Shown here: positions 51,518 to 62,400 of the stretch, in pieces
How positions within the stretch are numbered: position 1 is the first letter of the stretch
Layout of the letters: every line of letters begins with the position of its first letter
Origin: 40-80 sp040394775
GTDB lineage: Bacteria > Bacteroidota > Bacteroidia > Flavobacteriales_D > Crocinitomicaceae
Direction: 5' to 3'
NCBI GenBank assembly: GCA_040394775.1
Contig: JBEBRN010000002.1
Coordinates: forward strand, 1 to 64,000
DNA: 64,000 bases
Position numbers and translations under genes: made by a program
Notes under the pieces: model-generated
Databases searched by the model: none
The model's input: only the letters and a program-made list of their open reading frames with translations
What the model was told of the DNA's origin: nothing

Positions 51518-52549
51518 CTATTTGTTGAATTTTTTTATTTTTTCTAATAATATTTGGAATCCATTTGGAATTTCTGATTCAAAAAGTAATTCTTTTTTTG
51601 TCGTTGGATGAACAAATCCCAATGTCTTCGCATGAAGAGCTTGCCCATCGATTAAGTTGAAACAGTTTTTGATGAATTGTTTATAGTTTGCCGTGTTTGG
51701 ACCAACTAAAACACTATCACCACCATATTCTAAATCGTGAAATAAAGGATGTCCGATATGTTTCATGTGAACGCGTATTTGATGTGTTCTTCCTGTTTCT
51801 AATATACATTCTACCAAGGTGAAATATTGAAACCGTTCGATTACTTTATAATGTGTGATAGCTAGTTTACCATCCGCTTCATTATCAAAGACGGTAATTA
51901 CTTTTCTGTTTTTATGTGAACGCCCTAAATAGTTGGTAATTGTCCCTTCATCTTCTTTTACATTTCCCCAAACTAATGCCCAGTATTTTCTTTTGGTTGT
52001 TTTTTCATAAAATTGCTTGGCTAAATTGGTAAGGGCATATTCTGTTTTGGCAATCACTAATAAGCCAGTAGTGTGTTTATCGATACGGTGTACTAACCCA
52101 GGGCGACCATAAAAACCTTCTTTCTTTTCTGGAAGATTTTGAAAATGATACATCATTGCATTTACAAGTGTTCCTGTGTAATTTCCATACGCTGGATGAA
52201 CGACCATGTTAGAAGGTTTATAAACGATTGCTAATTCATCGTCCTCATAAACGATTTCAATAGGTATGTTCTCAGGTATTAATTCAATTTCTCGAACTGG
52301 GTATGGCATGACAATCGAAATGATGTCATCTGGTTTTACTTTGTAATTCTGTTTAATTGCTACTTTATTAGCGAGTACGTTGCCAGATTTACAAGAGTTT
52401 TGAATTCTATTTCGAGAAGTATTGGGCATTCGGTCAATGAGAAATTTGTCGACACGAACCATTTCTTGACCTTTATCAACATTAAAAGTATAATGTTCAA
52501 ATAATTCTTCTGATTGATCTTCTGTTTGTTCTTGTTCCTCGTATTGCAC
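51518..52549 (-). CDS. RluA/RluD family pseudouridine synthase
   Basis: 343 residues. An N-terminal S4 RNA-binding domain (about 30-95, VDKFLIDRMPNTSRNRIQN) and the synthase core with the catalytic Asp in GLVHRIDKHTTGLLVIAK. ETGRTHQIRVHMKHIGHP is the second family block. It isomerises uridine to pseudouridine, probably in 23S rRNA if it is the RluD orthologue. Follows the dihydrouridine synthase gene by 27 bp. Confidence 0.93.
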   Translation of the reverse strand: MQYEEQEQTEDQSEELFEHYTFNVDKGQEMVRVDKFLIDRMPNTSRNRIQNSCKSGNVLANKVAIKQNYKVKPDDIISIVMPYPVREIELIPENIPIEIVYEDDELAIVYKPSNMVVHPAYGNYTGTLVNAMMYHFQNLPEKKEGFYGRPGLVHRIDKHTTGLLVIAKTEYALTNLAKQFYEKTTKRKYWALVWGNVKEDEGTITNYLGRSHKNRKVITVFDNEADGKLAITHYKVIERFQYFTLVECILETGRTHQIRVHMKHIGHPLFHDLEYGGDSVLVGPNTANYKQFIKNCFNLIDGQALHAKTLGFVHPTTKKELLFESEIPNGFQILLEKIKKFNK

Positions 52550-52576
52550 TTTGTTTTCTATTATTCTAAGTTAAGA

Positions 52577-53569
52577 TTACTCTATTTCAAATTCTTTTTC
52601 GAGTGATTGAATAATTGCGAATGTTTCCATGATTTCTTCTAGTTCATAAGAAGTTACAAGTTTCATTCTGTACTCTTTGAAATGAGGAATACCTTTAAAA
52701 TAGTTGGAATAATGACGTTTCATTTCTGCAATCCCTAATTTTGTTCCTTTCCATTGAATGGACATTTCAAGATGCGTCTTGGCTGCATCAATTCTTTCTG
52801 CTAATGTTGGCTTGGCTAAATGCTCACCCGTATTCAGATAGTGTCTTATTTCTCTAAATACCCACGGATAACCTATGCTAGCACGGCCAATCATCACGCC
52901 ATCGACACCATATCTTTCTTTGTATGTTTTTGCTTTTTCAGGTGAATCAATATCTCCATTACCAAAGACTGGAATTTTCATTCGTGGATTGTTTTTCACA
53001 TCTCCGATTAATGTCCAGTCTGCTTCACCTTTGTACATCTGTTTACGTGTTCTTCCATGTATGGAGATGGCTTCAATTCCTACATCTTGTAATCTTTCAG
53101 CAGTTTCAACTATATATTTGGTATTGTCGTCCCAACCTAATCGTGTTTTAACAGTAACTGGTAAATTAGTATTTTTCACTAGTTCTTCTGTCATCTTTAC
53201 CATTTTGGGAATGTCCAATAATATACCTGCTCCAGCACCTTTACAGGTTACTTTCTTTACAGGACAACCAAAATTGATGTCAATAATATCAGGATTTGTC
53301 TTTTCAATGATTTGAACGGCTTGCCTCATGCTTTCAATATCATAACCGAATACTTGGATTCCTACTGGACGTTCGTACTCGTAAATATCTAGTTTTTTAA
53401 CACTTTTTGCCGCATCTCTTATAAGACCTTCTGAAGAGATAAATTCGGTGTACATTAAATCGGCGCCATGTTTTTTACACAGTGCACGGAACGGAGGATC
53501 ACTTACATCTTCCATCGGCGCAAGCAATAATGGAAAATCTCCTAATTCTATATTTCTGATTTTAACCAC
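52577..53569 (-). CDS. dusB: tRNA dihydrouridine synthase
   Basis: 330 residues with the FMN-binding TIM barrel: LLAPMEDVSDPPFRALCKK, INFGCPVKKVTCKGAGAGIL (catalytic Cys in GCP) and SIHGRTRKQMYKG. GVMIGRASIGYPWVF binds the FMN phosphate. Reduces uridines in the tRNA D-loop. The start codon is GTG, the first in frame after the infB terminator. The DusB subgroup is likely by length and the KGAGAG motif. Confidence 0.92.
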   Translation of the reverse strand: MVKIRNIELGDFPLLLAPMEDVSDPPFRALCKKHGADLMYTEFISSEGLIRDAAKSVKKLDIYEYERPVGIQVFGYDIESMRQAVQIIEKTNPDIIDINFGCPVKKVTCKGAGAGILLDIPKMVKMTEELVKNTNLPVTVKTRLGWDDNTKYIVETAERLQDVGIEAISIHGRTRKQMYKGEADWTLIGDVKNNPRMKIPVFGNGDIDSPEKAKTYKERYGVDGVMIGRASIGYPWVFREIRHYLNTGEHLAKPTLAERIDAAKTHLEMSIQWKGTKLGIAEMKRHYSNYFKGIPHFKEYRMKLVTSYELEEIMETFAIIQSLEKEFEIE

Positions 53570-53579
53570 GAAGGAAAGT

Positions 53580-53605
53580 AAAAAGAGCTACCGGAAGGTA
53601 GCTCT
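53580..53605 (-). terminator. rho-independent terminator of the rimP-nusA-infB operon
   Basis: A perfect 9-bp stem agagctacc (53584-53592) with ggtagctct (53597-53605) and a 4-nt loop, followed by a T-run on the minus transcript. It lies 8 bp past the infB stop. Confidence 0.9.
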
Positions 53606-53612
53606 AATTTGA

Positions 53613-56459
53613 TTATAATTTTCTAGCTACTTCAACCTCTTCAAAGGCTTCAATGATATCGCCTATTTTGATATTGTTGTATTTGTCTAAGTTCAAACCA
53701 CATTCAAATCCACGTTTGACTTCTTTTTGGTCATCTTTATATCGCTTCAATGAACCTAAGCTTCCAGTGTGAATTACAATTCCATCACGAATTACACGTA
53801 CTCTTGATGTTCTTTTAATTACACCATCTAATACAAAGCATCCAGCAATTGTTCCCACTTTCGTAATGTCAAATGTTTCTCTAATTTCTGCAGAACCAAG
53901 TATTTTTTCTTGGATATCTGGAGAAAGCATTCCTTCCATTGCCGCTTTAATTTCTTCAATTGCTTTGTAGATAACAGAGTATAGTCGGATATCAATATTC
54001 TCTTCATCTGCTAATCTTCTTGAAGCTACTGTTGGACGAACTTGGAAACCAATAATAATAGCGTCTGAAGCAGAAGCTAAGTTAACGTCAGCTTCGGAAA
54101 TTGCTCCAACACCTTTGTGTACAATTCGGATGGCAATTTCTTCCGTTGATAAGTTCAGTAATGAATCAGATAATGCTTCGATTGAACCATCCACGTCACC
54201 TTTGATAATCAAGTTCAACTCTTTGAAATCACCAATCGCTAAACGACGTCCAATTTCTTCAAGAGTAATGTGTTTACTTGTACGTAACCCTTGCTCTCTA
54301 TGTAATTGCTCACGTTTGGCAGCAATGATTCTCGCTTCTTTTTCATCGTCTAAAATATGGAATTTTTCACCGGCACTTGGCGCACCATTGATTCCTAATA
54401 TGGATACAGGAGTGGATGGTGGCGCTTCTTTTAATTTAACACCTTTCTCATCTACCATTGCTCTTACACGTCCATAGTGACGACCTACTAAAACAACGTC
54501 TCCAACTTTCATTGTTCCTGACTCAACAAGTACGTTTGTTACGTAACCTTTTCCTTTATCTAAAGAAGATTCAATTACGGTTCCAATGGCATTTTTATCT
54601 GGATTTGCCTTTAAGTCAAGTACGTCTGCTTCAAGCAATACTTTTTCTAAAAGTTCCTTAATATTTAAACCTTTTTTAGCGGATATTTCTTGGCACTGGT
54701 AAGGACCACCCCATTCTTCCACTAAAATATTCATAACAGAAAGTTGCTCTCTAATTTTATCAGGATTTGCTCCCTCTTTATCAATCTTATTGATAGCAAA
54801 AATCATTGGTACGTTTGCAGCTTGAGCGTGGGCAATCGCCTCTTTTGTTTGCGGCATCACATCATCATCAGCTGCGACGATTATAATAGCTACGTCTGTC
54901 ACTTGGGCTCCTCTGGCACGCATTGCTGTAAATGCCTCGTGACCTGGTGTATCAAGGAAGGTCAATTTGCGACCATCTTCCAACTTAAGTGAGTAAGCTC
55001 CAATATGTTGTGTAATTCCCCCTGCTTCATGTAGTGAGATATCTGAATTACGAATTCTATCCAACAAAGATGTTTTACCGTGGTCAACGTGTCCCATTAC
55101 AGTAATAATCGGTGGGCGAGGTTTTAAGTCTTCTTCTTTATCTTCAACAATTGGAAGATTTTCGGTCAATTCAGCTGCAACGAAGTTTGTTTCATAGCCA
55201 AATTCATCTGCGACTACCTGAATTGTCTCCGCATCTAATCGTTGGTTGATAGATGCAAAAATTCCTAATGACATACAAACAGAAATAACTTGTGTTGGCT
55301 GTATGTCCATCATTGTTGCGAGTTCAGAAACAGTTACAAATTCTGTTAGTTGTAAGATTTTCTCTTCTCTTTCCGCTTCCAATTGCTCTTGTTCCATTCT
55401 ATGAGCAATGTTTGCGCGTTTTTCTCTTCTTAGTTTAGAACCTTTTGACTTAGAACCTTTTGAGGATAATCTAGCCAGCGTTTCTTTAATTTCCTTCTGA
55501 ATATCTTTTTCAGTGATAGGTTCGTGCTTTGGAGCTGGCTTGAATTTACCGCCAGTATGCGTACCACTTTTCTTTTTATCGTCTGTTTGAGGAGCTTTTG
55601 TAGCGTCTCCTTTTACATCACCTGTTTTCTTAATTCTCTTCCTTTTTTTCTTTAAATCATTTGATTTATTCGCAGAATGTGAGGAGGAAGCTACTTTTTG
55701 TCTCTCAGCAGGTAATTCCATTTTACCAAGAATGGTTGGACCTGCTAGTTTTTTTGTTGAAACACGAATAGTCTCGATTTCAGGAGCCGTTTCTTTTTCA
55801 GGAGCTTTCGCTTCTTCTTTTTCAACTACAGGAGGGACAACTATTTCTTCTTTTTTCTCTTCTTTCTTCGGAACGACTTCTTCTACCTTTTTTTCCTCTT
55901 TTTTAACAATAGGAGCAGGAGCTTTAGTGTCGTCTTTCTTTTTCTTATCAGGTCTAGTCTTTGGGTTGATTTTATCTAAATCAATTTTACCCAGAACATT
56001 CAAATGCATACTACCTGCCTCTTCCTTTACTTCTTCTTTAGCAGGTGCTTCTTTGATAGGCTCTTCTTTTACTGGCTCTTCTTTTGCTGGTTGCTCAATA
56101 GCAGGTTCTGCTTTTGTTTCAGCATCAACAGTTGGCTCTTTGGTTAACTTAGATTTAAGGTGTTCGATATCTAATTCATCTTCATCTTCAGCCGATGCAT
56201 TCTCTTCTTTTGGTTTATTATCATCCAAACTAATCGTCTCTCTTCGCTCTCTTTTCAAAGACGTTTGTTTTGTCTTTTCTTTCAGCAAAAGATCATTTGC
56301 AAATTGTTTTTGAAGTGCTTCATATTGCTCTCCTTCAATCTTAGTGTTTGGATTGCTATCAATCTCTTGACCTTGCCCACTAAGAAAATCAACAATTGTG
56401 GAGATAGAAACATTTAGTTCACTCGCTACCCTACTTAATCTATGTGTTTTTCCGGCCAT
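53613..56459 (-). CDS. infB: translation initiation factor IF-2
   Basis: 948 residues. A short IF2_N-type helix at the start (RLSRVASELNVSISTIVDFL), then a long low-complexity E/K/P-rich segment (about 80-320) with KEEPVKEEPIKEAP repeats, a second IF2_N region (about 375-425), the GTPase domain (G1 GHVDHGKTSL, G3 DTPGHEA, G4 NKID) and domains II to IV. Binds initiator tRNA and drives subunit joining. Third gene of rimP-nusA-infB. Confidence 0.97.
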   Translation of the reverse strand: MAGKTHRLSRVASELNVSISTIVDFLSGQGQEIDSNPNTKIEGEQYEALQKQFANDLLLKEKTKQTSLKRERRETISLDDNKPKEENASAEDEDELDIEHLKSKLTKEPTVDAETKAEPAIEQPAKEEPVKEEPIKEAPAKEEVKEEAGSMHLNVLGKIDLDKINPKTRPDKKKKDDTKAPAPIVKKEEKKVEEVVPKKEEKKEEIVVPPVVEKEEAKAPEKETAPEIETIRVSTKKLAGPTILGKMELPAERQKVASSSHSANKSNDLKKKRKRIKKTGDVKGDATKAPQTDDKKKSGTHTGGKFKPAPKHEPITEKDIQKEIKETLARLSSKGSKSKGSKLRREKRANIAHRMEQEQLEAEREEKILQLTEFVTVSELATMMDIQPTQVISVCMSLGIFASINQRLDAETIQVVADEFGYETNFVAAELTENLPIVEDKEEDLKPRPPIITVMGHVDHGKTSLLDRIRNSDISLHEAGGITQHIGAYSLKLEDGRKLTFLDTPGHEAFTAMRARGAQVTDVAIIIVAADDDVMPQTKEAIAHAQAANVPMIFAINKIDKEGANPDKIREQLSVMNILVEEWGGPYQCQEISAKKGLNIKELLEKVLLEADVLDLKANPDKNAIGTVIESSLDKGKGYVTNVLVESGTMKVGDVVLVGRHYGRVRAMVDEKGVKLKEAPPSTPVSILGINGAPSAGEKFHILDDEKEARIIAAKREQLHREQGLRTSKHITLEEIGRRLAIGDFKELNLIIKGDVDGSIEALSDSLLNLSTEEIAIRIVHKGVGAISEADVNLASASDAIIIGFQVRPTVASRRLADEENIDIRLYSVIYKAIEEIKAAMEGMLSPDIQEKILGSAEIRETFDITKVGTIAGCFVLDGVIKRTSRVRVIRDGIVIHTGSLGSLKRYKDDQKEVKRGFECGLNLDKYNNIKIGDIIEAFEEVEVARKL

Positions 56460-56498
56460 ATATACTTTTTACACTACCCCATGTGGTAGCAATTAAAA

Positions 56499-57737
56499 TT
56501 AATTATCAAACTCAGAACGAAGTATCTTCTGAACTTCAAGAATGGTCTCTTCTTCTAAATCTGTTCTGCTTACTAATTCAGTAGCACTCATTTCTAAAAC
56601 AGCTTTAGCAGTATCACAACCAATTGCCTTCAATTCGTCAATAATCCATCCGTCAATTTCATCCGCAAAATCTTCTAAATCAACATCATCATCGTCGCTA
56701 TCCATTTCTCTAAATACGTCAATTTCGTATCCAGTTAACTTAGCTGCTAATTTAATATTGTTTCCTCCCTTACCAATAGCAAGAGAAACTTGATCTGCTT
56801 TTAAAGAAACTTTAGCTGTTTTTTCTTCTTCGTTTAATTCGATTTCAGAAATTTTAGCTGGCGCTAAAGCTCTTTGAATCAACAAACTATTATTTGTTGT
56901 ATAATTTATTACGTCAATATTTTCATTTCTCAACTCACGAACGATTCCGTGAATACGCGAACCTTTCATTCCTACGCAAGCACCTACTGGATCGATTCTA
57001 TCATCGTATGACTCCACCGCTACTTTCGCTCTTTCTCCTGGTTCACGAACAATTTTCTTGATAGTGATTAAACCATCAAAAATTTCAGGAACTTCTAGTT
57101 CGAATAATCGCTCTAAGAATTCTGGAGCTGCTCTTGATAGCGTAATTGTAGGGCGTGAATTACGCATGTCTACTTTTGCTACAACAGCACGAACACTTTC
57201 TCCTTTCTTAAAGAAGTCAGAAGGAATTTGTTCGCTTTTTGGTAATACTAACTCATTACCATCATCGTCTAATACTAAAATTTCTTTCTTCCAAACTTGG
57301 TAAACTTCACCTGTGATGATTTCTCCAATAAGGTCTTTGTAAACTTTATAAACGTTGTCTTTCTCTAATTCCAATACTTTTGAAATTAGGTTTTGACGAA
57401 GTGTAAGAATATTTCTTCTTCCAAAGTCTTCAAACTTGAATTCTTCAGATAACGATTCACCTACTTCAAAATCCGGTTCGGTTTTGATGGCATCTGAATA
57501 AGCTATTTCAGTATACTCGTCTTCGACTTCTCCATCCATCACAATTTCTTTATTGATGAAGATTTGAACGTCTCCTTTGTCAATGTTTACAATAACATCG
57601 ATGTGCTCGTCGGTATTGAACTTCTTCTTTAGCATAGAACGAAAAACGTCTTCTAAGACGCGTTGCATCGTTTGCTTGTCGATGTTCTTTAATTCTTTAA
57701 ATTCCGAAAATGATTCTACTAATTCTAAGCTATTCAT
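56499..57737 (-). CDS. nusA: transcription termination/antitermination factor NusA
   Basis: 412 residues, the usual Bacteroidota size. N-terminal RNA polymerase-binding domain (about 1-125), S1 domain (about 135-200), two KH domains (about 205-340, VGACVGMKGSRIHGIVREL and SLAIGKGGNNIKLAAKLTG), and a short acidic C-terminus (DSDDDDVDLEDFADEI) followed by a helix-hairpin-helix. Lies 7 bp after the rimP stop. Confidence 0.97.
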   Translation of the reverse strand: MNSLELVESFSEFKELKNIDKQTMQRVLEDVFRSMLKKKFNTDEHIDVIVNIDKGDVQIFINKEIVMDGEVEDEYTEIAYSDAIKTEPDFEVGESLSEEFKFEDFGRRNILTLRQNLISKVLELEKDNVYKVYKDLIGEIITGEVYQVWKKEILVLDDDGNELVLPKSEQIPSDFFKKGESVRAVVAKVDMRNSRPTITLSRAAPEFLERLFELEVPEIFDGLITIKKIVREPGERAKVAVESYDDRIDPVGACVGMKGSRIHGIVRELRNENIDVINYTTNNSLLIQRALAPAKISEIELNEEEKTAKVSLKADQVSLAIGKGGNNIKLAAKLTGYEIDVFREMDSDDDDVDLEDFADEIDGWIIDELKAIGCDTAKAVLEMSATELVSRTDLEEETILEVQKILRSEFDN

Positions 57738-57744
57738 TGCTTAA

Positions 57745-58221
57745 CTATTTAAATTGTATAACAACTTTTATTTCCTTCACAGCAGACATTTCCACTGTTT
57801 CTTCTTTATTTATTTTTATTTTCTTCTTACTTCCTTCTGGTTTCTCAACAACTTCGTACTGGATTTTAACCTTTTCCTCAGTCGCTTCTAAAAGTGTTCC
57901 TTCTTGCTTTCTACCATCGAGGAAAACAACTTCAATGATTCGTCCTATGTTCTTTTGAAATTGTCGTGGATGTCTCAATGGTTTGTCTAATCCTGCTGAC
58001 GAAACACTAAGTGCAAAATCATCTACTTCTCGATCTAAATTGTGTTCTACATTTCGAGAAACTGAAACACATTCATCAATAGAAACACCACCAGTGTCTT
58101 TGTCTAATTCGATAGATATAGCATTGGTAGATGAAATCTTCATTTCTACAATAAACAAATCAGAATTTAATTCTAAAATGCGCTCTTCTGCTAACTTTCG
58201 TACTAACTTTTTATCAATCAT
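57745..58221 (-). CDS. rimP: ribosome maturation factor RimP
   Basis: 158 residues from the ATG at 58221 (MIDKKLVRKLAEERI). The longer ORF start would run through the hairpin at 58234-58254 and is rejected. Family blocks are GGVSIDECVSVSRNVEH and FALSVSSAGLDKPLRHPRQF; an SH3-like C-terminal domain follows. Needed for 30S assembly. First gene of the rimP-nusA-infB operon, the classical order. Confidence 0.95.
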   Translation of the reverse strand: MIDKKLVRKLAEERILELNSDLFIVEMKISSTNAISIELDKDTGGVSIDECVSVSRNVEHNLDREVDDFALSVSSAGLDKPLRHPRQFQKNIGRIIEVVFLDGRKQEGTLLEATEEKVKIQYEVVEKPEGSKKKIKINKEETVEMSAVKEIKVVIQFK

Positions 58222-58233
58222 AAAATACCAAAA

Positions 58234-58254
58234 GAGGGGATACAACATCCCCTC
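58234..58254 (-). promoter_or_regulatory. hairpin in the rimP leader
   Basis: gaggggat (58234-58241) pairs with atcccctc (58247-58254) around a 5-nt loop, 13 nt before the rimP ATG. On the minus transcript the stem is followed by a short U-run. It is either a terminator of asd transcription or a leader structure controlling rimP-nusA-infB. Confidence 0.65.
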
Positions 58255-58357
58255 GTTCAAAATTGTAGTGCAAATTTAATCATTTTTTTAATAGCTTGCA
58301 AAAATATTTTTAATTAGCGATGATTTAATTTGAATTATTTGTTTAGTTTAAGCTGCT

Positions 58358-59344
58358 TTAAATGAATTTTTGTTGTAGCAGATATTCAGCAATTTGAATT
58401 GTATTCGTGGCCGCTCCTTTTCTTAAGTTGTCGGCAACAATCCATAAATTAAGTGTGTTTTCTTGCGTTTCATCTCTACGAATGCGACCAACAAAAACGT
58501 CGTCTTTTCCCTGCGCGTATTTGGGCATTGGATAGATATTTGTATCTGGATTGTCCTTTACTTCCACGCCTTTTGCGACACGTAATGCTTTGCGAACGTC
58601 TTCTAAATCAAAATCGTTTTCAAATTCGATATTAACGGACTCAGAGTGCCCTCCTACAACTGGAACTCGAACAGCAGTGGCAGATACTTTTATGGACGGA
58701 TCTAATATTTTTTTGGTTTCATTGGTCAGTTTCATTTCTTCTTTGGTATATCCGTTATCCAAAAAGGTGTCGCAGTGCGGAATGCAATTTTGGTCAATAG
58801 GATAAGGGTAAGCCATTTCACTACTGATATTATTCCGTTCATTTGTCATTTGCTCCATTGCCTTAACGCCTGTTCCTGTAACGGATTGATAAGTGGAGAC
58901 AATGACTCTTTTGATGGTGTATTTCTTATGAAGAGGTGCTAGTACCATTAGCAATTGAACAGTACTACAATTTGGATTGGCAATGATTTTATCATCAACT
59001 GTTAGTTCTTTTCCATTTACTTCAGGTATGATGAGTTTTTTCGTATCATCCATTCGCCAAGCGGAACTATTATCAATAACAATGGTGCCTTTTTCGGCAA
59101 AGGCAGGTGCGTAATCTAAAGACGTTTGACCTCCAGCAGAAAACAAAGCGATATCAGGAGCTGCGTCAATGGCTTCTTGCAAACTGTAAATGCGATGCTC
59201 TTGACCGTCGTATGATATTGTTTTACCGACTGACTTTTCAGAAGCGACTAAAATTAAATCAGTTACAGGAAATTTTCGTTCTTTTAGAACTTCAAGCATT
59301 ATACTTCCTACCATTCCTGTTGCTCCAACGACTGCTACTTTCAT
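58358..59344 (-). CDS. asd: aspartate-semialdehyde dehydrogenase
   Basis: 328 residues. NADP-binding motif GATGMVGSIML at residues 7-17. The catalytic Cys is in IANPNCSTVQLL (about residue 129), and the substrate-binding His/Arg region is VPVVGGHSESVNIEF. It makes aspartate semialdehyde for lysine, diaminopimelate, threonine and methionine. Located upstream of the rimP-nusA-infB operon on the same strand, with a 136-bp gap. Confidence 0.96.
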   Translation of the reverse strand: MKVAVVGATGMVGSIMLEVLKERKFPVTDLILVASEKSVGKTISYDGQEHRIYSLQEAIDAAPDIALFSAGGQTSLDYAPAFAEKGTIVIDNSSAWRMDDTKKLIIPEVNGKELTVDDKIIANPNCSTVQLLMVLAPLHKKYTIKRVIVSTYQSVTGTGVKAMEQMTNERNNISSEMAYPYPIDQNCIPHCDTFLDNGYTKEEMKLTNETKKILDPSIKVSATAVRVPVVGGHSESVNIEFENDFDLEDVRKALRVAKGVEVKDNPDTNIYPMPKYAQGKDDVFVGRIRRDETQENTLNLWIVADNLRKGAATNTIQIAEYLLQQKFI

Positions 59345-59422
59345 ATCAAAAAATATAGAAATTGACTAAATTATTTTTTCTAAATCTCAAAATTAGTACA
59401 TTTATCGTGTTTTATTGTGCTT

Positions 59423-62400
59423 ATGAAAAAATTAATTCTGATATCATGCTTCTTTCTTCCGTTCTTTTTAGCGGCTCAGCTTGTTGAAGATTTCACCGAT
59501 GGAGACTTTACAAATAATCCAACTTGGATAGGAACCACTGCTGATTTTGAAGTCAATTCTTCTTCCCAATTACAGACGAGCGCATCGGTCGCTTCGACGT
59601 CTTATCTTTCCACGAATAACTCATTAGCTGACTTAGATGATGTTGAATGGCGCTTTTATTTAAAACAAGGCTTTGCCGGTTCTGGGTCAAATTTCACTAA
59701 GATATTTTTGACTTTAGATGATGCTACTTTTGCTAATATTCAAAATGGCTATTACTTACTATTTGGTGAAGCGGGTTCTAATGACGCTATTAAATTGTAC
59801 AAAATCACCTCTGGAATAACGACATTAATTCTAACAGGAACGCTTGGTGCTGTTTCTGGTTCTTTTACAGCGGGTGTTAAAATTACACACAACGCTATAG
59901 GTGAATGGAAACTTTATGCTGATTATACAGGTGGAACCAACTATGCACTAGAAGGAAGTGTTACAGATGTAAACAGTGTTGCACAGCCTTATTTTGGCAT
60001 TGGATGTTCTTACACTGCTTCCAATATTAAAAAAATCACATTGGATGATATTTATGTAGGGTCTGAACAATTAGACATAATCGCACCTACTATTTCTAAT
60101 ATTTCTGTTTTAACGAACCAATCAGTTCAAGTAACATTTAACGAGGAGGTAGATGCGGATATTGTGAATCAGCTTATTTCTACCACTCCTATATTGGCTT
60201 TAAATACAATTACACAAGAAACAAACCCTGCTATTGTAACCTTAGATTTCTCTTCTGCTTTTACGAATGGTGTTACGTATACTGCAACGATTCCAAGTGT
60301 GAAAGATGTCGCTGGGAACGATACGAGCTTAACGTTTAACTTTACGTATTTAGTGGCGGAAGTTCCTGCAATTGGTGATGTGATTATTAATGAAGTATTA
60401 GCAGATCCAACTCCTGCTGTTGGATTACCAGAGTACGATTATGTGGAATTATATAACCGAAGCACAAAAATCCTCAATCTCCAAAACTGGACAGTTTCGA
60501 ACAATACAACTACTGCAACGATTACCAATTCAATTTGGTTATTACCAAATGAATATGTAGTTCTAACCTCTAGTGGTGCTATTCCACAATTGCCCAATGC
60601 AAAGGCAGTAACGAGTTTTCCTAACTTCAAGAATGCTTCCGATGATGTTATTTTGGCGGATGACAACAATAATCAGCTCGATAAAATCACGTACACGATC
60701 GATTGGTATAAGGACTTTGATAAAAAAGACGGAGGTTATTCATTGGAGCGAATTAATCCTGATTTGGTGTGTTCAAGTGAAAATAATTGGATGGCCTCTA
60801 CAGCTATTTCAGGTGGAACACCGGGGTTAATTAATTCGGTCAATGACAATACACCAGATGTTATTTCTCCAATTATCGATACGGTTATTGTGATTGATAT
60901 GACGACTATAAGTGTGAAGTTAAATGAAACCGTTCCAAGTGCGCTAGTGAGTCAAATTGTGGCAGTTACTTCACCTGTTTTAGTAATTGCATCTATTACG
61001 CAAGATGGTGCTGACTTCTCTAAGCTGACTATTCACTTATCGAATCCACTGACCACGAATACGAACTACACCATAGAGTTACAGAATTTAGAAGACTGCG
61101 AAGGCAATTCTGGAAATGATACGAAAGCGTTCATTTATTTAGTAGCGGAAGTTCCTGCAATTGGTGATGTGATTATTAATGAAGTATTAGCAGATCCAAC
61201 TCCTGCTGTTGGATTACCAGAGTACGATTATGTGGAATTATATAACCGAAGCACAAAAATCCTCAATCTCCAAAACTGGACAGTTTCGAACAATACAACT
61301 ACTGCAACGATTACCAATTCAATTTGGTTATTACCAAATGAATATGTAGTTCTAACCTCTAGTGGTGCTATTCCACAATTGCCCAATGCAAAGGCAGTAA
61401 CGAGTTTTCCTAACTTCAAGAATGCTTCCGATGATGTTATTTTGGCGGATGACAACAATAATCAGCTCGATAAAATCACGTACACGATCGATTGGTATAA
61501 GGACTTTGATAAAAAAGACGGAGGTTATTCATTGGAGCGAATTAATCCTGATTTGGTGTGTTCAGGTGAAAATAATTGGATGGCCTCTACAGCTATTTCA
61601 GGTGGAACATCGGGGTTAATTAATTCGGTCAATGACAATACACCAGATGTTAGTTCGCCGCTTATCGATACGGTTATTGTGGTTGACTTGACGACTATAA
61701 GTGTGAAGTTAAATGAAATAATTCCGAGTGCTGTTGTGAGTCAGATTGTTGCTATTGGTACTCCATCAATTGCTGTTTCTTCCATTACGCAAGATGTTTC
61801 TGATTTATCAAAATTGATTATTCACCTTTCGAATCCCATCGCAACCAACACCTCTTATTCGCTAGAATTACAAAATTTAGAAGATTGTGAAGGTAATAAT
61901 GGTAATAGTACAAAAGCATTTATTTATAATGTTTCTGAGACTCCTTCTTCAGGAGATATTATTATCAATGAAGTGATGGTAGATCCTTCACCAGTAGTTG
62001 GATTACCAGAATATGAATACGTAGAAATTTATAATCGAAGTAATAAGCATTTCAACTTGAAAGGCTGGAAAGTTGGAAACGATAATAGTTTTGGAACGAT
62101 TAACACTTCAGTTTGGATTGCGCCAAATGAATACAAAGTATTAGCCTCGTCTTCGGGTGTGTCACAATTCACCAATTCGGTTTATGTGAGTAGTTTTCCA
62201 GCGTATAAAAATGCAGCAGATAAAGTTATTTTGTTAGACTCAGCAGGAGATCAAATGGATCAAATCGCTTATACACTTGATTGGTATAAAGATGATTTTA
62301 AAAAAGACGGTGGTTTTTCTTTGGAGCGAATTAATTCGACATTTGTTTGCTCTGATGTATCAAATTGGAAAGCATCAAACGATATTTTAGGTGGAACACC

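Noticed and set aside
55732..56313. 193-codon plus-strand ORF rich in Ser/Phe opposite infB
   Set aside because: It is the antisense of the low-complexity E/K-rich part of infB (GAA/AAA codons read as TTC/TTT), so it is a composition artefact.
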